DNA of 64,000 bases from Rostratula benghalensis. Taxonomy: Eukaryota; Chordata; Aves; Charadriiformes; Rostratulidae. Numbering within the stretch: the stretch's first letter is position 1; each line of letters begins with the position of its first letter. The notes beneath the pieces were generated by a model. It had not been told where the DNA came from, did no database searches, and worked only from the letters and a program-made list of their open reading frames with translations. A program made the translations under genes and the position numbers. This document shows positions 59,151-64,000 of this stretch, in pieces. Location of the stretch: contig VXAI01000095.1 of assembly GCA_013399305.1 (NCBI GenBank), positions 2,425,422-2,489,421 on the forward strand, written 5' to 3'.

Positions 59151-61404
59151 CTGTGTGGTGCCAAATTTTAACAGGATCTCTGGTTTTGATTCTTCTATGT
59201 GCTACTGCAGCCCAAGCAATACTTAAATAAGGTAGGACATGGTGTATCTTCAGTAGAGGGTGAAAATGAAGATGGTTTGTACCTTTCCTTGAGACTGTTC
59301 CAATGATTAATGTTGACAAGCTCTCCACAGTCAGGATTCTCACAACCTTCTTTCAGAAGTGGCATAAATTAGGTACAAAAGAGGCCAATGCATTGCAAAG
59401 CCCCCTGGTAGGACTCTGGCAAGAAGTTTGGCATCTCAGCTTAGTTTATAGTATTTATTTCACTGCAAAGTAGTTTCATGTCAAGTAGTTTCTTACTGTC
59501 AAAGGCACTTTCCATTCACTTCATAAATTACTGTGAGCTTTGACAAGTCCTTCAAATTTGGTTTCCCCTTTCCTCGCCCCAGTGTGTTACAAAAATGGCT
59601 TGATGGATATTTTGAAAGTTGACAGGCCAGTAGATCTTTCTGAACTAAAATACATTCTAGGTTGAGTCCCATCACAGAAGCCAAAAGGGAGAAAAAGGAA
59701 TAACGTGAAATTGTATTCAAGGATGTTGTGTTTTTTTTTCTATAGCAACAAACCATGAGCTTTTACATATTATCAGAAGCTTTGAAGAGAGAGGAAATCT
59801 GCTTTTAAAAACACAGTTCTTCCAATCACATCAGTGAAGCTCTGTTGCAAATGTAACTTGTTCTGGCTGGTTTGTAAATTTTTGTTTTATGACACTTTCA
59901 TTTTATACATATTTTGTGTATTTAAAGTAGAGAGATTCTTATTCATTGCTATTTCCCTATTGCCTGGGAATCTTTTCCAGTAGTGTGTGCTCACTAACCC
60001 TGACTATTTAAAAATGGTGAAATTAGACTGTGTATTTAATTTTCTAATCTCCTTTTGGTTCTGTCCTCCTTTTGGCTGGTTTTGTTTGTTTGTTTTCCTT
60101 TTCAAATATATAATTTACTTGGTTCATTTTTGTATATAAGGAAAATGCCTGAGCTCTTGATTTTTTTTTCATGATCTTCTTCAAGAGCACATGATTTTAC
60201 CAATCTGTGCGTTGATGTCATTAAAATTGCATTTTCTCCTTAAAAAAGATTTTCTTAAATTTACCATTTACTTTTGACATTAACTTAATATGTTAGACAT
60301 GCATTTTACTAACGTGGCTGGACGCAACATATAACGAAATACAGTGAGGTCAATGCAAAGAATTTTATGAGAGAAGGCATTTGAAATGTGATTTTAAAAA
60401 TTATTTATTTCCTTATGAATATTTCTAGTAAAAGTTTGGCCCAACTGACAAGCTTGAGTGGACTCCTTAATTTAAAACTTAGTCCTAATATCTTGTGGTC
60501 TTCTATCAGCTTCAGCTACCTTCATGCTGAAGGTAGTGCTTGAACATGTTCTGACTCTGATAGTGGCCAGAAATGAGGATTTCAGTAAGTTAATGCATCA
60601 GCTAAGGGCAAAAGAAATCCTCAACATTTACTGAGCATTTCCCCTGAACAGTATCTGAGCAGGAACATCAAGATGTGCCCCGTGATCTACATTAATAACT
60701 TTAATAATGGTTTAGAGGAAACCAGTTTCCAGTTTCTATGTTATGGCTATTCACAGTCCAGGACATATAGCCCTTTTGTTTTGAGTAGGGAATATTGGTC
60801 AGGACACCAGTGTTGTCTCCCACTCTATGAAGAGTGTCATATGATCTTCAGTATCCATCTGGGTGATATGGAGAAATCCAGATTGGACAGGTGTTTCAAT
60901 TTCTCATTTGATGGGTGTCATTTCCAGTATGAGCCTCACTTACCATAAAGCTGCATGGTATCTGCATACACCTTACTCTGAGATGTGACAGATATTACTT
61001 CTTGACCCACAGGCTAGGCATTAAATAGAGGCCATGCAAGCAACCCTAAATTATTTTTACTATAATTTTTAGTTCTATATGTAGCTTTCTGGAGGTGAGT
61101 TTAAAGGTGAGTGAAGAGTTACCTGTCAGCAATATCAAAACTTTGTTTCCAGCATGTCTTTCTTAGGTACTTTAAAAGAATTTCTAATGTGTGGAAATAT
61201 GAATATGAAACATTACTAAGGTGAGAGGAGAAACTTTACCTGAAGTTAGTGGACTAGAGAACACAACTCACTCACTGATATATGCCCACTGAGGATCCAA
61301 CCCGTTTTGTCCTTTGCTGCTCTTCTGCTCTATAAATCTAAATTGAAGCTTTTCCTGTTTTTTCTTTCTTGATTTCCTTGACACTGCAGATTATATGACT
61401 GTAC
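59151..61404. other. Gene-free interval
   Basis: No supported gene. It includes an inverted-repeat pair at 60510-60536 and an open frame at 60673-60948 whose start (VIYINNFNNGLEET) only faintly recalls a LINE reverse transcriptase motif and does not continue as one. Confidence 0.6.
60510..60536. repeat. Overlapping alternative inverted repeats
   Basis: CTACCTTCA (60516-60524) and TGAAGGTAG (60528-60536) form a perfect 9-bp stem with a TGC loop. CTTCAGC (60510-60516) and GCTGAAG (60526-60532) form a competing 7-bp stem. Confidence 0.9.
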
Positions 61405-61470
61405 ATCTTTCATAAGGTGCCTTGAGATGTCTCAGCATGATAAGGTGCTAATTAAATGGAAGTTGTTCTC
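61405..61470 (+). mobile_element. L2/MIR-type 3' tail relic
   Basis: AAGGTGCCTTGAGATGTCTC followed by GATAAGGTGCTAATTAAATG matches the L2-type tail (AAGCGCTTTGAGAT then AAAGCGCTATATAAATG). Upstream sequence is not clearly assignable. Confidence 0.6.
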
Positions 61471-62881
61471 AAAGTAGGAGAGGGAGTAAGAGTTCAGGGC
61501 TACCAGGTTTATACACTGGTTTAGTTGATGACTCTAGTGAAACTAAACAGGAAAGCTTCAGGCACTTATGAAATCACAAAACCTAAGCTAACTTGTATTA
61601 GATAGCTCTCAAAACTTTATTGATTCAGTTTGGATGCATACTCAAATGCCAGGGATGAATCTTAGGTAAAATCTCTTGAGTCTCTAGGACTGTGTCAAAA
61701 AAAATAGCAGTTCCAAGGTCTAGGGGATACAGCTTGTTCTTCTGCCTTCAGCACAGTGACAGGTTTCACCAAAACTGTCCTCATCTTAACTCTTCTCTTT
61801 TGTAACTTCATTGCATGTTTTATGCTGCTGTTAGGACTCTTCATAATAAAAAGGGGGTTGTGAGTGATTGGCTACTATTGAGATCCAGCTGAAATTCTGC
61901 AGTCCAAGGAAGGTATTCGTTGAACAAATTTATTTATTCCTATCTCTTAATCACCTAAGAGTTCCTGGAACCATATTTCACATTTGGCCTGTACCTCTTA
62001 TTTTACATAACAATTTAAGGTCACTTAGGATGCATCACTAAATGTCATGCTCCTCAAATTATAATTGCAATCAGAAAAGCTTTATTTATTCTGAAAGCTG
62101 TAAGGAGGAGACATAGCCACTTATGTTTACCTAGTTCTTTGTAAACAAAGCTTTACCCTTGGGATAGTCAACAGAATGTTTTTAGATCAAGATGAAGATC
62201 AAAACTTACTAGGTGGTAAGAGGATCAGGTAAATACCCTAAACTTTAAAGGCTTTATGTGAAGGCCTTCTGTAATTTATTTTTTTTTTAATTGGTGGGTT
62301 TGTTAAAAATGGGTGTATAACTGAATGCAAATGTAACAATACTAACTTTGTAAATTGCTTGAGGGACACGAATTTATCTTTCACTGGGGTGAAAAGAGAA
62401 AGAGAGAAAGTGGTACTTGGAATACTTCAGATCTTTTTTGTTCTGGACTTGCTGTAAACTCTAGAGGGATTGTGGCAGTTGCTGAATTAGTTTTTGTGAT
62501 GCTACGTATAAATAAATCTAACAGCTTAGTATTTGGTTCTGTATCTCAGTAGTATTGGGAGCATTGATTCTGGAGCAACCCCAAGTTTGGCTGAACTAGC
62601 TCTGCTACATAAAGAAGACTGGAAAAGGAGAGGCAGCCCTTTTCTGTGCTTAGATCTGAAGCTGGAACTAGGAGACATGGAGAGACGGTCAGAAGTCAAA
62701 GGCACAAACCAGAAGAGAAATGAAGGGTCAGGACAAGGGCCTGAACAATCACAGGTCTCTCAGCCTCTCCTGGAGTGAAAGATGCTTCTCTCCCTTGGTT
62801 ATGTGTCACAGAGGTGGTAGTAGCTGTGGGCTCAATGGCTGGAGAGAGGGGTTTCACCAGTTGTAAATGTATCTTCAGTGA
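61471..62881. other. Gene-free interval
   Basis: No supported gene or named repeat. A T9 run lies near 62280. Confidence 0.6.
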
Positions 62882-63300
62882 TTCATGGATAATCATGGAA
62901 TTGTCAGAGTTGGAAGGGACCTCTAGAGCTCATCAAGTCCAACTCCCCTGCTAAAGCAGGATTGTCCAGAGCACATCACTCAGGACTGCATCCAGGTGGG
63001 GCTTGAAGGTCTCCAGAGAAGGGGACTCCACACCCTCACTGGGCAGCCTGTTCCTGGGCTCTGTCACCCTCATCTGAAAGAAGTTTTTCCTCATATTTGA
63101 ATGGAACTTCCTATGTTCCAGCATGTGCCTGTTGCCCCTTGTCCTGGCACTGGGAACCACTGAAAAGACTCTGGCTCCATCCTCCTTCAACCCACCCTTT
63201 AGATATTTATAAACATTAATAAGGTCTTCCCTCTGCCTTCTTTTCTCCAGGCCAAAGAGTTCCAACTCTCTCTGTTGGCTGAGAAGAACCTCTTCCCTTT
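62882..63300 (-). mobile_element. CR1 LINE 3' fragment, about 420 bp
   Basis: Begins with a degenerate CATGGATAATCATGGAAT terminal repeat, then GAGTTGGAAGGGACCTCTAG. It continues through CCAGAGAAGGGGACTCCACA, GAAGTTTTTCCTCATATTTG and TGCCCCTTGTCCTGGCA to TTTTCTCCAGGCCAAAGAGT. The 3' end is at the left (minus strand). The TTTTTCCTCATATTT and TATGTTCCA words are shared with the copy at 44972-45690. The minus-strand open frame at 62951-63265 is a CR1 by-product. Confidence 0.93.
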
Positions 63301-64000
63301 CTATGCATCACCTAAGAACTAAGGAGTTTTATTCTGCCGTGTTAGAAAGATGATTCTAAGTGATAGGTTGAAATGACACAGTCACAGCATGTCATGTCGA
63401 AATCTAAGACAACTATCAAATGGAAATTTGGGAATTAACTTTGAATCTGCCATTGTTGTCAAAGTTTTGGTATTTTCCCTTCTCTCTGCAGGACCTGCAC
63501 CTTTCCATCATTTTATGGTAGTGATGAATATTGTGTTTGCAAAAAGAAAAAACCCACCCATTATAGTAACAGAAGGAGGCTCAGTATAGGGTTTTTTCTT
63601 TCCTCAGGACTGTTTTCAGGACCTGAAATCTCACAGATACAGGGGCCCAGAGCTGTTACATGAGGACAGGATCGATTCAGTCAATCAGAGGGAAAACCTA
63701 CTGTCAGACTCTCAGACCTTTAACCTGCTCCTCAGAATTATTAGAACTCCCAAATCTCTTTGCAGGCCTTTTCTATTAGACAGATATTCCCATGTTTTGA
63801 TTTTTTTGCTCCAGAAGTAATTTTTTTTATAATTACCTTCATTGAACTGCACTTACCATCTGTGAAGTGAGAGGCACTTAAATGATTTATTAGCCTGGGT
63901 TCCTAAAATGTGCTGAACAGCATGGGATTGATCTGGCTAGTGACAAATACAGGATACATGACAATGGATAGGTGGCCGGTGTTTGATGGAGCATCGTGCT
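63301..64000. other. Gene-free end of window
   Basis: No supported exon, RNA gene or named repeat. Confidence 0.6.

Noticed and set aside
60673..60948. Possible LINE reverse transcriptase remnant (VIYINNFNNGLEET)
   Set aside because: The resemblance covers about 14 residues and nothing after it follows a reverse transcriptase; no nucleotide-level match to CR1 is evident.
62951..63265. 104-codon minus-strand open frame
   Set aside because: It lies in the CR1 3' fragment at 62882-63300.

Overview
The window looks like avian nuclear DNA. It is AT-rich, has no bacterial-style gene packing, and carries several CR1 LINE fragments whose 3' ends show the bird-typical ATTCTATG-type repeat. It also carries older amniote repeat remnants (MIR-like, L2-like, an old CR1 resembling turtle/crocodile copies). 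The species cannot be told from the sequence. One undetermined base is at 22731.

Layout. The only convincing protein-coding material is at the left end, on the + strand: an internal exon (about 650-726) and a terminal exon (1880-2101) that join in phase 0. They are followed by a stop codon and a canonical AATAAA at 2250-2255. They encode the hydrophilic C-terminus of a protein I do not recognise. Earlier exons must lie left of position 1 or be too short to see. From about 2.3 kb to 64 kb I find no other supported coding gene. This is an intergenic or gene-desert stretch, or possibly the intron of a gene with exons outside the window. Three exon-shaped segments with good splice sites (14522-14581, 34843-35032, 37381-37527) are listed at low confidence.

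Repeats. CR1 fragments: 816-966 (+), 5500-5613 (+), 35189-35445 (-), 44972-45690 (-), 62882-63300 (-), and an ancient one at 39091-39620 (+). MIR/L2-like relics: 15759-15845, 16821-16990, 20325-20500, 39851-39980, 58988-59150 and 61405-61470. An old L2-clade-like element at 29085-29435 keeps many CpGs. Palindromic MITE-like relics lie at 30830-30975 and 46608-46672. A diverged unit of about 150 bp occurs twice in direct orientation (21838-21989 and 23599-23748). Recent local changes are a perfect 65-bp tandem duplication (38306-38435), a 16-bp-unit minisatellite (41747-41827) and a 177-nt pure polypyrimidine tract (17504-17680).

Functional picture. Apart from the gene end, any function would be regulatory. 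Candidates are CTCF-like motifs (5983-5997 and 10992-11003, the second abutting a perfect hairpin), the CpG-retaining L2-like element, the duplicated unit, and AT-rich blocks with TAAT cores. I found no evidence of a new multi-gene system. All repeat assignments rest on recognising family sequence by eye, not on a search.
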